64,000 nt of DNA, from NCBI RefSeq assembly GCF_007197555.1, contig NZ_CP041614.1, positions 4,642,001 through 4,706,000 of the forward strand, in the 5' to 3' direction. Positions 51,770 through 62,234 of the stretch are shown here, one piece after another. The DNA comes from Shewanella psychropiezotolerans (lineage in GTDB: Bacteria; Pseudomonadota; Gammaproteobacteria; Enterobacterales; Shewanellaceae). Positions within the stretch are counted from its first letter, which is position 1; each line of letters starts with the position of its first letter. The notes under the pieces were generated by a model, which was not told the origin of the DNA, did no database searches, and saw nothing but the letters and a program-made list of their open reading frames with translations. The position numbers and the translations under genes are program-made.

Positions 51770-53575
51770 TTAACTATCCGATTTTAATTCGCCATTATTA
51801 TCGAACGGCCAATCGATACCTAACCAGGCTTTAAAGAAGGCTTTCTGACCTCGACTTGGCTTATCCACACTCAACAGCTTCAGCTTATCACTCTGCTGCT
51901 CACCCAGTTTCAGCGTCACCTGTTTGAGACGGTCATCGCTAAACAGGCTCACTACAATCTCAGCTCCCGGCTTAAAGTCTTTGATTCTGGAATCAAAACC
52001 TTTGCTGGTAACCTTCAGTCCATTGATGGCTACAATTTCATCCCCAAGCACGATGCCCGCATTCCAGGCGGGTCCATTACGCAAGACTTCCGCAAGTTTA
52101 AGTGAGTCACCGCTCAACTTAATTCCGACATAGGCCGTGGCTTTCGAGTCATCCCCATAACCAGGCTTTAAGCCGGCATTTTCTAGCAAGGAGGGAAAAT
52201 CCAAGCTCATAGGTGAATTAACATGGGTCTGCCACCATGTTTGATAATCTTTACCCGACAGATCTTTTAAGATCTGTTTAACATCAGAAACTGAATAACC
52301 CGCTGGGATCTTATGCTGATTGTAGAGCGCTTTATGAACGTCACGATATGAATGAGCAAGATCTGTGTCATTGAGCAGTGAAAAATCCAGGGCCAAAGAA
52401 GCGAGGTAGCCTTCAGAGTAGATGTTAGCACTGTGGTTAACCGCATAATCTCCACCCGTGCTCGCCCATTTGCCGACGCTCGCTTCTTGCACCGACTGAA
52501 CTTCACGCCCCGGCGTCCTCTCACTCTGGGCAATTCGCTTGGCTAAGTCTTCAAAAAATTCTTTAGCCGTGATCACCCCAGCTCTGAGTAACAACTGGCT
52601 TTGAAAATAGCTTGTCGAACCTTCGGCAATCCATAACAGTTCAGATATATTTTCTTTCTGGTAGTCGTAGGGCACCAAACCTTGAGGCCTGTAAGCCTTC
52701 ACATTCCAGGTATGAATAAACTCATGGGAAGCGGTTTTAATGAAGCCTAAATAGTCTTCACGCTCTCGATAACTGAAACGAGGACGCTGAATCACAGTCG
52801 AGTTCAGATGCTCAGTTGCACCTCGGGCACCACTGGTGGCATGCACCATGTAGACATAACGCTCAAAAGGGTAGCCATCCCAGATAGCCCTTGCCTGACC
52901 ACTAAGCTTGGTCAGATCGGTAACCATCTGTTCAATGTCATAGTTGCCCTCTCCCCACACGACCAATTCATAATCCCGGCCATCGGCGGAGAACCCTCTG
53001 TGATGACTAATTCCCGTCTCTATCGGAGAGTCCACCAACACATCATAATTGCTCGCCTCAAACGAATGAGGCTTTCCTCCAGGCTCCATACCTGAATAAC
53101 TATTCCATTCATCTGGCACGACTAATTCGACCTTGATCTTCTGGTCCTTAAAATCAGGGCTATATACCAAGGTACCACTGGCATCCAAGAAAGCATGAGT
53201 TGCATCTATATGCCCAATCCTTTGACCTAATTGATTAGCATATAGCTGATAAGTCACAGTGACCGACGTTGGCTGTTCAAGCTCAACCGTCCACTCACCA
53301 CTGGCACTTCGCGTATAGGGCAAGACCTTTCCCGACTCATCTTGCGCACTAAAATAGCGAATACCATCGGCTAAGGGTAAGACCTGATACTTGCCTGTTC
53401 GCCACACTGGAAGATTGATTTTCAGCTCTGTGGTTGCAGACTCTGGAAATCCCACCTCAACCTTAGCCAGATGATGCTGAGAGTCAGTGAGATCTATGCG
53501 ATAGCTGACCTCAGCGAAAATTGATGAGGAAAAAAATGCACTTAAAGTTAAAATCAATGGGACTGCTGGTTTCAC
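51770..53575 (-). CDS. M61-family glycyl aminopeptidase with PDZ domain
   Basis: A 601-residue periplasmic zinc peptidase: signal peptide (FFSSSIFAEV), N-terminal beta domain, zinc site ASHEFIHTWNVKAYRP (HExxH) with distal Glu in LLWIAEGSTSYF, and a C-terminal PDZ domain (LRNGPAWNAGIVLGDEIVAI, then NGLKVTSKGF). Family members remove N-terminal glycine or alanine. Length typical. Stands alone between rdgC and the TPR gene. Confidence 0.92.
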   Translation of the reverse strand: MKPAVPLILTLSAFFSSSIFAEVSYRIDLTDSQHHLAKVEVGFPESATTELKINLPVWRTGKYQVLPLADGIRYFSAQDESGKVLPYTRSASGEWTVELEQPTSVTVTYQLYANQLGQRIGHIDATHAFLDASGTLVYSPDFKDQKIKVELVVPDEWNSYSGMEPGGKPHSFEASNYDVLVDSPIETGISHHRGFSADGRDYELVVWGEGNYDIEQMVTDLTKLSGQARAIWDGYPFERYVYMVHATSGARGATEHLNSTVIQRPRFSYREREDYLGFIKTASHEFIHTWNVKAYRPQGLVPYDYQKENISELLWIAEGSTSYFQSQLLLRAGVITAKEFFEDLAKRIAQSERTPGREVQSVQEASVGKWASTGGDYAVNHSANIYSEGYLASLALDFSLLNDTDLAHSYRDVHKALYNQHKIPAGYSVSDVKQILKDLSGKDYQTWWQTHVNSPMSLDFPSLLENAGLKPGYGDDSKATAYVGIKLSGDSLKLAEVLRNGPAWNAGIVLGDEIVAINGLKVTSKGFDSRIKDFKPGAEIVVSLFSDDRLKQVTLKLGEQQSDKLKLLSVDKPSRGQKAFFKAWLGIDWPFDNNGELKSDS

Positions 53576-53743
53576 TCTTGATTCCTTCTGTTATGATTGT
53601 TATTTATTTTTATAATAAGATCGAGAGTATATCTCTATTTCGCAGACTCGGCATCACTAAAACCTATGCCTCTACGAGTCGATTTTGAGACAATACAATG
53701 ACTGACCGAACGTCCCTTTAAGAGGGCAAGGTATCTGCTTCTT

Positions 53744-55906
53744 ATGCGTTTTTTTTTTGTATCTGTGATTTTTTTGCTACTTTTAGCCGCACCTTCGACT
53801 TACGCTCAAGATCATATCGCCCTTGAAATTAAGTTAAAAGAATCGCCTGTCGAGCTGTTACAAGAATTACAAGCCTCAATCACCTTACCCATATCTGCCA
53901 CTAGTCTCTCTGTTTTTGAACGAGTAGCCAGCGACCAAGGTTACCGAGTCGATGAGCTAAAATATAAACTGCAGCTGCTCACACGACTCTATCTCAGCAC
54001 CTATGTGAAAGAGAAAGATAAATATCGTAAAACCGAGGCATTATTGTCGCTGCTGGAGATCATAGGAACCACAGCCTACGATGAAAGCTACCTACAAATG
54101 TTAAAAGGTAGATACATAGCCAGGAGTCAACATGATTACCAACAAGCACTGCCCCATTATGACCAAGCACTCAGCCTGATAGAGAGTGAGCAAGATCTGC
54201 AAGCCCAGCTATTAAAACAGCTCATCCATTATCATCTTGGCAGCTTACATCGTATCTTGCATCAGGATAAACTGGCGCTAATTCACCTAAAACTGTATAG
54301 AGACACGACCTATCAGCTTAGGACCGATTACCTGATTGCCCACGCAGAGTCCGCTTTAGGCGACTTCTATAATAAACGGGATCAGTTATCTTTAGCATTA
54401 CAACATTACAGCGAAGCACTTAGACTCTCGAACCGTCAGGATAAACCTTTTCTCAAGGCTAATTTACAACTACAGCTGGCAAGGGTATATCGGGACCTAG
54501 AGTCTTGGGATGAAGCCACCCAATACGCCCATGATGCAGATGAAGGCTTTAAGGCACTTAATATGAATCGGTTACGTTCTCATTGCATGACAGTGATGGC
54601 TATGGTTCATGCCAATCAAAACAACTGGAATCAGGCTATCGATTACTATCTCAATGCCCAACAGCTCGATTACAAAGATCAAAATGTGATTGCTCAAGCA
54701 TTAAATTATCATAATTTAGGCGAGGCCTATTTCAATAACGGCAACACCAAAACGTCTTTTGAATTTCTGTTTAAGTCCAATGCCATTTTTCTTGCCAGAA
54801 AGAGTAACCATTATCTTGTTTTTAATGACCTCTTGATTGCCCAAGTTGCCGTTGCCAATAAAGATTGGCTACTGGCGAAAAAACATAGCACCTTAGCCTT
54901 ACACAATGCAGAGAATCTTAAGCTCAAAGATGAACAGATAGAAGCATTACAATATCAGTCTCAGGCATATAGAAACCTTAAACAGAGTGACAAGGCCCTT
55001 GCGACACTGGATAAGCTCATCGCCCTTAACTTATCCACGCCAGAGACACTAGATACTCCCACCGACTACACTTCATCGGTACTTGCCGAGCAAAAATTAA
55101 AGCTTGAAGTACATAAGCTTCAAGGCGAAAGAAGTGTACTCAGCACCCAGTTAACACGTTCGAGACTACTCTTGATCACCGCGGTGATTTTGGTGTGCTT
55201 AGTATCACTCATTGGAGTGAATCAATGGCGAAGAAAAAGCGTATTAGCAGTTAGCTTATTAGAGGCTAGAGGCAAAAGCGTTATCGAGCCAGTGAGTGGT
55301 TTACCAGGCTATAAAGGCTTCATCGAAGAGCTTGAGTCACAAAATAAAGACACTCCTCATGCCATAGCCTTAGTTTCACTGACGGGTCAATTAAACGCAG
55401 ATATCAATCAAGGTTTTCAGTGCAATAACAACATGAATAAAATTCAGCTCCAAGCTCTGGCTCACAGTTTAGCAGGGAAGGTATACCTTATTCGGCCTGG
55501 ATTATTTATTCTGTCTCTGAGAGAGCCTGTCACAGCCAATGAGTTATTGCAAAAGTCCCGTAACGCCATTGATAAAGATTATGGTGACACCTCTATCCAT
55601 ATAGGCATGCTGCCTCTTCCTCTGCTGATGGATCCCGACATTAAATTGTCTGCCGAGGTTCATTTTGGTGCAGTACAGATGACGCTAGCGGCCGCACTGA
55701 GTCTGGGGCAGGACACTGATTACTATGTTTCCATTAAAGCATTGAACTTTGCTCCAGCGGCTATCTTTGCAACACCGCTATATTTACACTTGGAAAAGGG
55801 CATAATGCGTGGGTTACTGAAGGTCGATACCAATGGTGACAAGAAAAAAATTCTATGGCCCAGGTGGAAAAGCCATGAACATCTGGATATAACAGAATTA
55901 GCCTAA
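53744..55906 (+). CDS. TPR membrane protein with degenerate GGDEF-like tail
   Basis: A 720-residue protein: signal peptide (LLLLAAPSTYAQ), a periplasmic array of about eight TPR-like repeats (for example ALPHYDQALSLIESEQ, LALQHYSEALRLSNRQ, QAIDYYLNAQQLDYKD), one transmembrane helix (LLLITAVILVCLVSLIGVNQ, about residues 474-493), and a cytoplasmic domain starting VSGLPGYKGFIEEL. That phrase resembles the start of a GGDEF domain (TGLPNRRAF...), but no GGDEF motif follows, so cyclase activity is unlikely. Possibly a sensor passing a periplasmic signal inward. A genuine diguanylate cyclase gene follows. Confidence 0.75.
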   Translation: MRFFFVSVIFLLLLAAPSTYAQDHIALEIKLKESPVELLQELQASITLPISATSLSVFERVASDQGYRVDELKYKLQLLTRLYLSTYVKEKDKYRKTEALLSLLEIIGTTAYDESYLQMLKGRYIARSQHDYQQALPHYDQALSLIESEQDLQAQLLKQLIHYHLGSLHRILHQDKLALIHLKLYRDTTYQLRTDYLIAHAESALGDFYNKRDQLSLALQHYSEALRLSNRQDKPFLKANLQLQLARVYRDLESWDEATQYAHDADEGFKALNMNRLRSHCMTVMAMVHANQNNWNQAIDYYLNAQQLDYKDQNVIAQALNYHNLGEAYFNNGNTKTSFEFLFKSNAIFLARKSNHYLVFNDLLIAQVAVANKDWLLAKKHSTLALHNAENLKLKDEQIEALQYQSQAYRNLKQSDKALATLDKLIALNLSTPETLDTPTDYTSSVLAEQKLKLEVHKLQGERSVLSTQLTRSRLLLITAVILVCLVSLIGVNQWRRKSVLAVSLLEARGKSVIEPVSGLPGYKGFIEELESQNKDTPHAIALVSLTGQLNADINQGFQCNNNMNKIQLQALAHSLAGKVYLIRPGLFILSLREPVTANELLQKSRNAIDKDYGDTSIHIGMLPLPLLMDPDIKLSAEVHFGAVQMTLAAALSLGQDTDYYVSIKALNFAPAAIFATPLYLHLEKGIMRGLLKVDTNGDKKKILWPRWKSHEHLDITELA

Positions 55907-56052
55907 TCAAGATGATTAATAATCGCGCTAGACTAAAATGAGGTTTGCACTCCAAAGGGATTGCTATAACATTAGAAGTACAAATTTACATTTGAAATAA
56001 TTTTTTCATTTTTTTGCCTTGAAGAAGTAGGACACGGTTAATGAAGGATTCG

Positions 56053-57597
56053 ATGGCAAACACATCTCAGCTCAGTTTATTAAAGCAAAAACTTCATTCG
56101 GCTAGAGCCGCACTCGATAGTATGAACGAAGACAGAAATGATAAATTGAGGACACTAGTACAGTTTATTGGTCATCTGAGTCTTGCCTGCAAGGGACAAA
56201 GTCTTGAGCTCGATAATAAACTGGCTAAATTAAGACATCATTTTACTGATTTCGAGACAGTCGAAGAATCGCTACCTGAATTAGTTGAGGTTGAGCAGCT
56301 TCTTAAGCAACAATATAACCATGTCATGGTTCAACTCGAAGACAGTAGAGCCAGCTTATCCCGGGTCATCAGGCAGATACAGCGAGTCCAATCTGTTCCC
56401 GAAAAGGTCAAGAAAGAGATCAGTTACTTCAAGAAAGATCTCGCCAAGCCTTTCCATACTTTCTGGGACTATATCCCTAAAGTCGAAAAACTGGTTGGCT
56501 TTTATGAAAGCATATTGGAAGAGCAGCTGGCACAGGGTGATAAACTCGTCGTGCTCCCCAAGCATCGTCAACTGGCTCATGAACTCGCTCAAATGATCTC
56601 CGAGATCGAATTTCGCAAAGATCAGCGGGATCGAATACTCGTGCTCAAAGAGGTGCTTTCTAACGATATTGAAATAGACAGCCTCATCGATGCCTATCAG
56701 ACAGTGCTTTCTCTGCTACTGGATAATATCGCAAGAGAGAAATCTGCTTCTCAGGAATTTCTCTATGCCTTAAACGATGCCCTGTCTGCAGTGAGAGAAG
56801 TGGTAAGTGACTCTTACAACAATAATCAACGCAGCTCTCAACTAAAAAAGCAGCTCAATCGTGAAATTAATACCCGCGTCGATAACGTAGGTGAAGCCAT
56901 CATAGATATCGATGACATTCATAGATTAAAGTCTCAAGTCACAGAACAGCTAGCCTCGATTCGATCGGCTCTTGGACGCAAAGAGGCTCTCGAGGAGCGC
57001 GAACAAGCCTTACTTCGTAAATCTATGGAAGCCATGCGTAAAGAGCTTAACCAGCTAGGTAAGGAAGCCAATACCTTTAAAGAACGGCTATTTGAACAGC
57101 AGAAACTCAACTTACTCGATACCTTGACCCAGCTGCCTAACAGGGCCGCCCTCGAAGAGAGAATGGAACAGGAATATCGTAATTATCAACGTCATAAACA
57201 ACCACTCTGGGTCGCAGTGGCCGATATTGATCACTTTAAAATAATTAACGATAGTTTTGGCCACAGTACGGGTGATAAAACCCTCCAGGTCATCGCCATG
57301 GCATTGAAAAATTCACTGCGTGATACTGAGTTTGTCGCCCGCTATGGTGGTGAAGAATTTGTGCTGATTATTCCTGATGTAAACTCCACTGATATTGAAC
57401 AACTTTTGAACAGAGTGAGGGAGAAAGTAAAAAGTATTCCTTTTAAGTTTAAAAATCAGAGGATTACAGTTACAGTGTCTATAGGTGCTGCACAGATTAT
57501 TAATAATGAGCTCATCAATGAAACCTTTGATAGAGCCGACGCAGCACTGTATCGAGCAAAACATGAAAGTAGAGACAGAGTGATCATTGACGTGTAG
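56053..57597 (+). CDS. Diguanylate cyclase (GGDEF domain), cytoplasmic
   Basis: A 514-residue protein with a long helical, coiled-coil N-terminal region (about residues 1-345) and a C-terminal GGDEF domain: LDTLTQLPNRAALEERM, VAVADIDHFKIINDSFGHST and active-site RYGGEEF. The allosteric I-site position reads RDTE instead of RxxD, so product inhibition may be weak. No membrane helix. It would make cyclic di-GMP. Start at ATG 56053, where AAGGA lies at ideal distance; ATG 56041 in the same frame is the alternative. Follows the TPR gene after about 130 bases. Confidence 0.9.
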   Translation: MANTSQLSLLKQKLHSARAALDSMNEDRNDKLRTLVQFIGHLSLACKGQSLELDNKLAKLRHHFTDFETVEESLPELVEVEQLLKQQYNHVMVQLEDSRASLSRVIRQIQRVQSVPEKVKKEISYFKKDLAKPFHTFWDYIPKVEKLVGFYESILEEQLAQGDKLVVLPKHRQLAHELAQMISEIEFRKDQRDRILVLKEVLSNDIEIDSLIDAYQTVLSLLLDNIAREKSASQEFLYALNDALSAVREVVSDSYNNNQRSSQLKKQLNREINTRVDNVGEAIIDIDDIHRLKSQVTEQLASIRSALGRKEALEEREQALLRKSMEAMRKELNQLGKEANTFKERLFEQQKLNLLDTLTQLPNRAALEERMEQEYRNYQRHKQPLWVAVADIDHFKIINDSFGHSTGDKTLQVIAMALKNSLRDTEFVARYGGEEFVLIIPDVNSTDIEQLLNRVREKVKSIPFKFKNQRITVTVSIGAAQIINNELINETFDRADAALYRAKHESRDRVIIDV

Positions 57598-57699
57598 CCT
57601 ATACCCGTAAGACTCTTAGATATCTTGATAGGCTGGCATCGTATGTAACGATGCCATAAATGCACATCATTGAACTCCAGTCACAGCGAAGGAGTTACT

Positions 57700-59052
57700 A
57701 TGATTGTAAAGGTCAGCCCTAAAGGAAGCATGGATCAGCTTTCACAATTGGAAGTCGATCGTCTAAAACAAAGCGCAAAAAGCGAACTATATCAACTTTA
57801 TCGTAACTGTTCATTGGCCGTTCTCGCATCAGGCCTACAGAGCGATAATGCCGAAAACCTGTTCGAACAATTCAATGATTTCAACATTAATGTTCTACGT
57901 CGAGAGCGCGGAATTAAGATTGAATTGACCAACCCTCCGGAAGCCGCCTTTGTCGACGGAAAAATAATCAGAGGCCTTCAGGAGCATCTATTTGCCGTGC
58001 TCAGAGATATCGTCTACGTCAGCAATAAATACGATAATCTCAAGCATATCAACCTGACCAACTCTAGCCATATCACCAACGTCGTTTTCGATATTTTACG
58101 TAATGGCCAGGTTATTCCACTGGAAGACCCCAACGTTGTCGTGTGCTGGGGTGGGCACAGCATTAATGCCATCGAGTTCCAGTACACTCGCGAAGTGGGC
58201 TATGAGCTTGGCTTAAGAGAGATGAACATATGTACCGGCTGTGGTCCAGGCGCCATGGAAGGCCCCATGAAAGGAGCAACGATAGGTCACGCAAAGCAGC
58301 GCATATCACAAGCAAGATATGTGGGACTCACAGAGCCCAGCATCATCGCCGCCGAACCTCCTAATCAGATTGTCAACGAGTTGGTGATCCTTCCCGATAT
58401 AGAGAAGCGTTTAGAAGCCTTCGTCCGCTTAGGTCACGGCATCGTTATTTTTCCTGGCGGAGCAGGCACCGCCGAAGAATTGCTCTATCTACTCGGTATT
58501 TTACTCAATAAAGAAAACGAAGGCATGCCCTTCCCCTTGGTACTAACTGGCCCTAAAGAAAGTGCCGATTACTTTATCAAGATCGATGAGTTTATCGGGG
58601 CAACCTTAGGAGAAGAAGCCCAGAGTAAATACGAAATAGTCATCGATGACCCAGTGCAAGTCGCCAGAATTATGAGCCATGGTATGGATGTCGTCAAAGA
58701 TCATAGAAAAAATACAGGCGACTCCTATCAATATAACTGGTCACTGAAAATTGAGCCCGAATTTCAGCTGCCTTTCAACCCCACTCATGAGATGATGAGC
58801 AATCTCAACCTGTATTTTCAGGATAACAAGGCGGAACTTGCCGCGAATTTACGCAGAGCGTTTTCAGGCATAGTCGCTGGCAATGTGAAGATGGAAACCA
58901 TCAAGAGTGTTAAACAACATGGACCCTTCGAAATAAAGGGCGACCCTAAGCTTATGGCTATGATGGATACTCTCCTAAGCGCTTTCGTAAAACAACAGAG
59001 AATGAAGTTACCTGGTAGTGAATATGTTCCCTGCTACAAGATAGATAATTAA
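57700..59052 (+). CDS. ppnN: PpnN nucleotide 5'-monophosphate nucleosidase
   Basis: A 450-residue protein of the PpnN/YgdH group in the LOG (lysine decarboxylase-like) family. It splits purine and pyrimidine nucleotides to base and ribose 5-phosphate and is controlled by (p)ppGpp in E. coli. Motifs: [15 protein letters not shown] and [19 protein letters not shown] (the PGGxGTxxE signature). ATG 57700 has GAAGGAG upstream. In E. coli this gene also lies close to xni. Confidence 0.93.
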   Translation: MIVKVSPKGSMDQLSQLEVDRLKQSAKSELYQLYRNCSLAVLASGLQSDNAENLFEQFNDFNINVLRRERGIKIELTNPPEAAFVDGKIIRGLQEHLFAVLRDIVYVSNKYDNLKHINLTNSSHITNVVFDILRNGQVIPLEDPNVVVCWGGHSINAIEFQYTREVGYELGLREMNICTGCGPGAMEGPMKGATIGHAKQRISQARYVGLTEPSIIAAEPPNQIVNELVILPDIEKRLEAFVRLGHGIVIFPGGAGTAEELLYLLGILLNKENEGMPFPLVLTGPKESADYFIKIDEFIGATLGEEAQSKYEIVIDDPVQVARIMSHGMDVVKDHRKNTGDSYQYNWSLKIEPEFQLPFNPTHEMMSNLNLYFQDNKAELAANLRRAFSGIVAGNVKMETIKSVKQHGPFEIKGDPKLMAMMDTLLSAFVKQQRMKLPGSEYVPCYKIDN

Positions 59053-59081
59053 GCATAACCAAACGTGTAAAAGTCTGAGTT

Positions 59082-59118
59082 ATAGCCAAGCAAGCCGGTA
59101 GTAATACGGCTTGCTTGG
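59082..59118 (+). terminator. Long hairpin between ppnN and xni
   Basis: AGCCAAGCAAGCCG / CGGCTTGCTTGGCT, a perfect 14-bp stem with a 9-nt loop. The T run after it is weak (TGCTTTACC). Confidence 0.65.
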
Positions 59119-59155
59119 CTTGCTTTACCTAACAACCAAACGATAAAAACAATAG

Positions 59156-59929
59156 ATGAACACTTTTTTAATTATTGATGGCTTAAACTTAGTCCGTCGC
59201 ATCCATGCAGCGCAGCCCAATGAGAACGATACTAACGGACTCGATAACCGGGTGGCCTCAGCCTGCAAGAAGTTACTCAAATTCCACCAACCAAGCCATG
59301 CGGCGATAGTCTGGGACGGAAACGAGATCTCATGGCGAAAACACCTGTTCGAAGACTATAAAAAAGGGCGAAAACCAATGCCCAAGGCATTGTCTGAGTA
59401 CTTGCCAAGTTTAAAGCTGCATCTTGCTAAAATACATGTTAACTCCCTGGATGCTAACTCCGAGGCTGACGATGTCATTGCCACCCTAGCAAGCAAACTC
59501 GCCGCCAGTGGTGGTGAGGCCATCATAGTATCGACGGATAAAGGCTTCACTCAGCTCAATCACCCTAAGATAAAAAGATGGGACCACTTTAACAAGGCCT
59601 ATCTGACAGTAGAAGAACGCGAGCAGAAACTGGGGGTTCAACACTCGCAGTTTATCGATTATCTCGCCTTAGCCGGGGACAGCGGTAATAAGATACCAGG
59701 CGTTCCGGGTATCGGCCCGAAATCAGCCATTGAGCTATTAAAAATATTTCGCTCTCTTGCCAATATCTATTTGTCTATCGATGAAGTGGGGGCTAAACAG
59801 GCAAAGAAGCTCGAAGAGGGTAAACAGATGGCCAGACTTAGCTATAAACTGGTCCAACTGCAGACTGATATGCCATTAAAGGCCAATCTAAGCCAATTTA
59901 GATTGCCACAAGAAGCTGTAAGCAGCTAG
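59156..59929 (+). CDS. xni: Flap endonuclease Xni (ExoIX)
   Basis: A 257-residue protein matching Xni, the stand-alone homologue of the Pol I 5'-3' exonuclease domain: LIIDGLNLVRRIHAA, EADDVIATLASKLA, STDKGFTQL and the helix-hairpin-helix GVPGIGPKSAIELL. Length is exact. As in other Xni proteins some acidic metal-site residues of the polymerase-linked enzymes are absent. Acts on flapped DNA in repair. Confidence 0.94.
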   Translation: MNTFLIIDGLNLVRRIHAAQPNENDTNGLDNRVASACKKLLKFHQPSHAAIVWDGNEISWRKHLFEDYKKGRKPMPKALSEYLPSLKLHLAKIHVNSLDANSEADDVIATLASKLAASGGEAIIVSTDKGFTQLNHPKIKRWDHFNKAYLTVEEREQKLGVQHSQFIDYLALAGDSGNKIPGVPGIGPKSAIELLKIFRSLANIYLSIDEVGAKQAKKLEEGKQMARLSYKLVQLQTDMPLKANLSQFRLPQEAVSS

Positions 59930-60089
59930 GTCCACATCGGTTAGATTAGAAAAGAATACACAAAGTTGTAAACATTAAGTTACCTTCTTGTTGTTTACCT
60001 AGTAGCGTGAAGTGAGTATCTTATAGAGCTTCATAGGTATAATGTACCTATGTCATCCCGTTATTATGTATCAAGGACCCAGCTCGCAG

Positions 60090-60476
60090 ATGAAATCTAA
60101 AGTTCCAGTCATTATCGGCTCTATTTTTGCTGCCTACACCGCCTTTGTCGCTGTCGTGGTACTCGTGTATGAACCGACCCCAGATGAGATGCACTGGGAA
60201 GACAGACAGGTTTACAACAATGCAAAATTAGCCGATATCACTATAGGCCAGAGCTTATCAGACATTAAACTATTAATGGGTAAGGCTGATTTTTCGGAAG
60301 CTAAAGTGACAGACGATGTTGCATTGCAGGTGCTCTTTTATCGAACTCATCATGCTCAATCCGATGGGGTAACCACCAGAGACGAGTGCACTCCGCTATT
60401 ATTTAAGGATCAGAAACTGATCGCTTGGGGATCTGATACTTACGATCAATACCTTGCAGCAACCATAGGCGGCTAA
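60090..60476 (+). CDS. DUF3192 membrane-anchored protein
   Basis: A 128-residue protein with one N-terminal membrane helix (PVIIGSIFAAYTAFVAVVVL) followed by YEPTPDEMHWEDRQVYNNAK, and a small lipoprotein-like domain (LADITIGQSLSDIKLLMGKA) of the BamE/SmpA type seen in DUF3192. Conserved across Shewanella next to this region; function unknown. ATG 60090 is chosen because the signal anchor starts there; upstream ATGs at 60042 and 60066 add unlike sequence. Confidence 0.8.
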   Translation: MKSKVPVIIGSIFAAYTAFVAVVVLVYEPTPDEMHWEDRQVYNNAKLADITIGQSLSDIKLLMGKADFSEAKVTDDVALQVLFYRTHHAQSDGVTTRDECTPLLFKDQKLIAWGSDTYDQYLAATIGG

Positions 60477-60502
60477 ACGCTAGTAATAAAAATGATAATC
60501 AA

Positions 60503-60538
60503 CAGGCTAGCCATTAACTTTGCTCACTAGCTAGCCTG
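60503..60538. terminator. Weak terminator-like hairpin
   Basis: CAGGCTAGC / GCTAGCCTG, perfect 9-bp stem with an 18-nt loop and no T run. It lies after DUF3192 and before the convergent SDR gene. Confidence 0.4.
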
Positions 60539-60714
60539 ATTGAATTTACCCTGTACCTAAAGAAGCTTAATCTTTCAATAACACCTCTTGCCGCAACGCT
60601 TCTCTCCTAATTTCTGCTTCACGTCGTAGCGATGCAAAAATCATATCGAAAAAGCAGTTAACAAGGGTTAGAGATCTGCGGGATTAAGCTTAGAAGTCAA
60701 AATGGTAAATTAGC

Positions 60715-61461
60715 TCATCTACCACCGGCAAGATCCATAAAGGTGCCGGTCACATAGGAAGCTTCATCTGATAGTAACCAGGCAATGGCAGCCGCCACCT
60801 CCTCTGGCTCCCCACCTCTGCCCATTGGGATCATAGGCGCGAGGCGTTTCACTCTATCGGGCTCGCCCCCATCGGCGTGCATACCGGTATTGATAAAGCC
60901 TGGCCTGACACAATTAACCCGAATGCTATCATTTGCCACCTCAACCGACAGACCTCTAGTCAAGGTATCGACGGCGCCTTTAGACGCCGCATAATCGACA
61001 TACTCGCCCGGAGCACCGATTCTAGATGCCGCCGAGGAGACATTCACGATCGCACCACCATATCCTCCAGCAGAAATAGACATGCGTCTCACCGCTTCGC
61101 GGCAACAGAGGAAATAACTGGTGACATTATTAGTCAGTATTTTGTTAATCCGTTCTGCCGTCATATCAACTACTTTCATCTGCGGCATCAAAATGCCGGC
61201 ATTATTGACTAGGGCTGTGATCTTACCCAGCTCTCGATCCAGTGTGTTGAACAGCTCAACAACCTCACGCTCAATGGATACATCCGCCTGCAGTGCCAAA
61301 GCTTCGCAACCTTTAGCCTGTAATTCAGCTACCAAGTGTTCAGCAGCCAGTTTATTTTGTTTGTAGTTAACCCCGATAGCATATCCATGATTCGCCAGAT
61401 ATCTTGCTGTCTCTGCGCCGATTCCGCGCCCACCGCCTGTGATCAGTGCTACTTTTTTCAT
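60715..61461 (-). CDS. SDR-family oxidoreductase
   Basis: A 248-residue classical short-chain dehydrogenase/reductase: cofactor motif TGGGRGIG, NNAG (VNNAGILMP), catalytic Ser in VNVSSAAS and YxxxK in YVDYAASKGA, and C-terminal VTGTFMDLAGGR. FabG-like; probably NADP(H)-dependent, since an Asn-Tyr-Lys (VNYKQN) follows strand 2. Substrate not known. It appears to stand alone. Confidence 0.92.
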   Translation of the reverse strand: MKKVALITGGGRGIGAETARYLANHGYAIGVNYKQNKLAAEHLVAELQAKGCEALALQADVSIEREVVELFNTLDRELGKITALVNNAGILMPQMKVVDMTAERINKILTNNVTSYFLCCREAVRRMSISAGGYGGAIVNVSSAASRIGAPGEYVDYAASKGAVDTLTRGLSVEVANDSIRVNCVRPGFINTGMHADGGEPDRVKRLAPMIPMGRGGEPEEVAAAIAWLLSDEASYVTGTFMDLAGGR

Positions 61462-61677
61462 TGCTGTCCTCCCGGGTTAACTTAGATTAGTGAAGTGATA
61501 GAAGCTAAAGCTAGCAAGTTAAACTAATGATTAAATTGATACTTAAAAGACCTTCTGATAATGCTCAACCTCAGGAAAAGGCTCATAGAAATTATTGCAA
61601 CTTCCAGTATCATGTTTAATCCCCTTGTACACTAACTCACTGACTGATTTAATTAAAAGACTTGAGGCCAAGTTCAA

Positions 61678-62144
61678 CTATAGCCAACGCCTGACGCGAC
61701 TTCGATATGCTAGGTATTCATCACCAAATTTTTCAGTCAGATAAGCTTCTTCCGGTCGAATAGCCAGGTAATAGACAGATATACATGCCGGGATCACACT
61801 CAGCATTAACCAGATATGGCTGAAAAACAGGCCTCCCCCAAAGGAATAGTACAAAATGCCAGGTAAATAGGATTACGGGAGTAAGCGTAGATACCCGTGG
61901 AGATAATCCTAGAAGTGGGCTTCCAGGGCTCGATATTGGTTTTGACCCGCTTAAAAAGCGTCGCTAAATGCAATAAAACCATGAGTCCAAATATGCTTAA
62001 TGCCACACCTGTGTATGCTAATGCCACAGGAAAATGGATAGCTATGGGATAACTAAAGCCTAACCCTAGCCCACAAAACATAAAGAAGATAAACACCACA
62101 GGAGGCGGTATGCGTACCCCTGCACCTTTAGCATCATCCATCAC
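61678..62144 (-). pseudogene. Isoprenylcysteine methyltransferase-like protein, frameshifted
   Basis: The first frame gives a four-helix membrane protein up to YSRNPIYLAFCTIPLGEACF and stops at 61806. In the shifted frame it continues GGLFFSHIWLMLSVIPACIS and EEAYLTEKFGDEYLAYRSRV-RRWL to a stop at 61678. One extra G in the run at 61835-61839 (CCCCC on the plus strand) restores PLGGGLFF and a 155-residue protein with the family motifs RNPIYL and F-G-EYL-Y. Frameshift or sequencing indel. Members methylate isoprenyl or related substrates; the role in bacteria is unclear. Confidence 0.85.
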
Positions 62145-62234
62145 TAATATCCTTATTTTGGCTCAACTTATCAATTTACCGGATGAACCTAACTCTCATT
62201 GACGACTGAAGTTAAGCTCATATTGCCAAGACTG

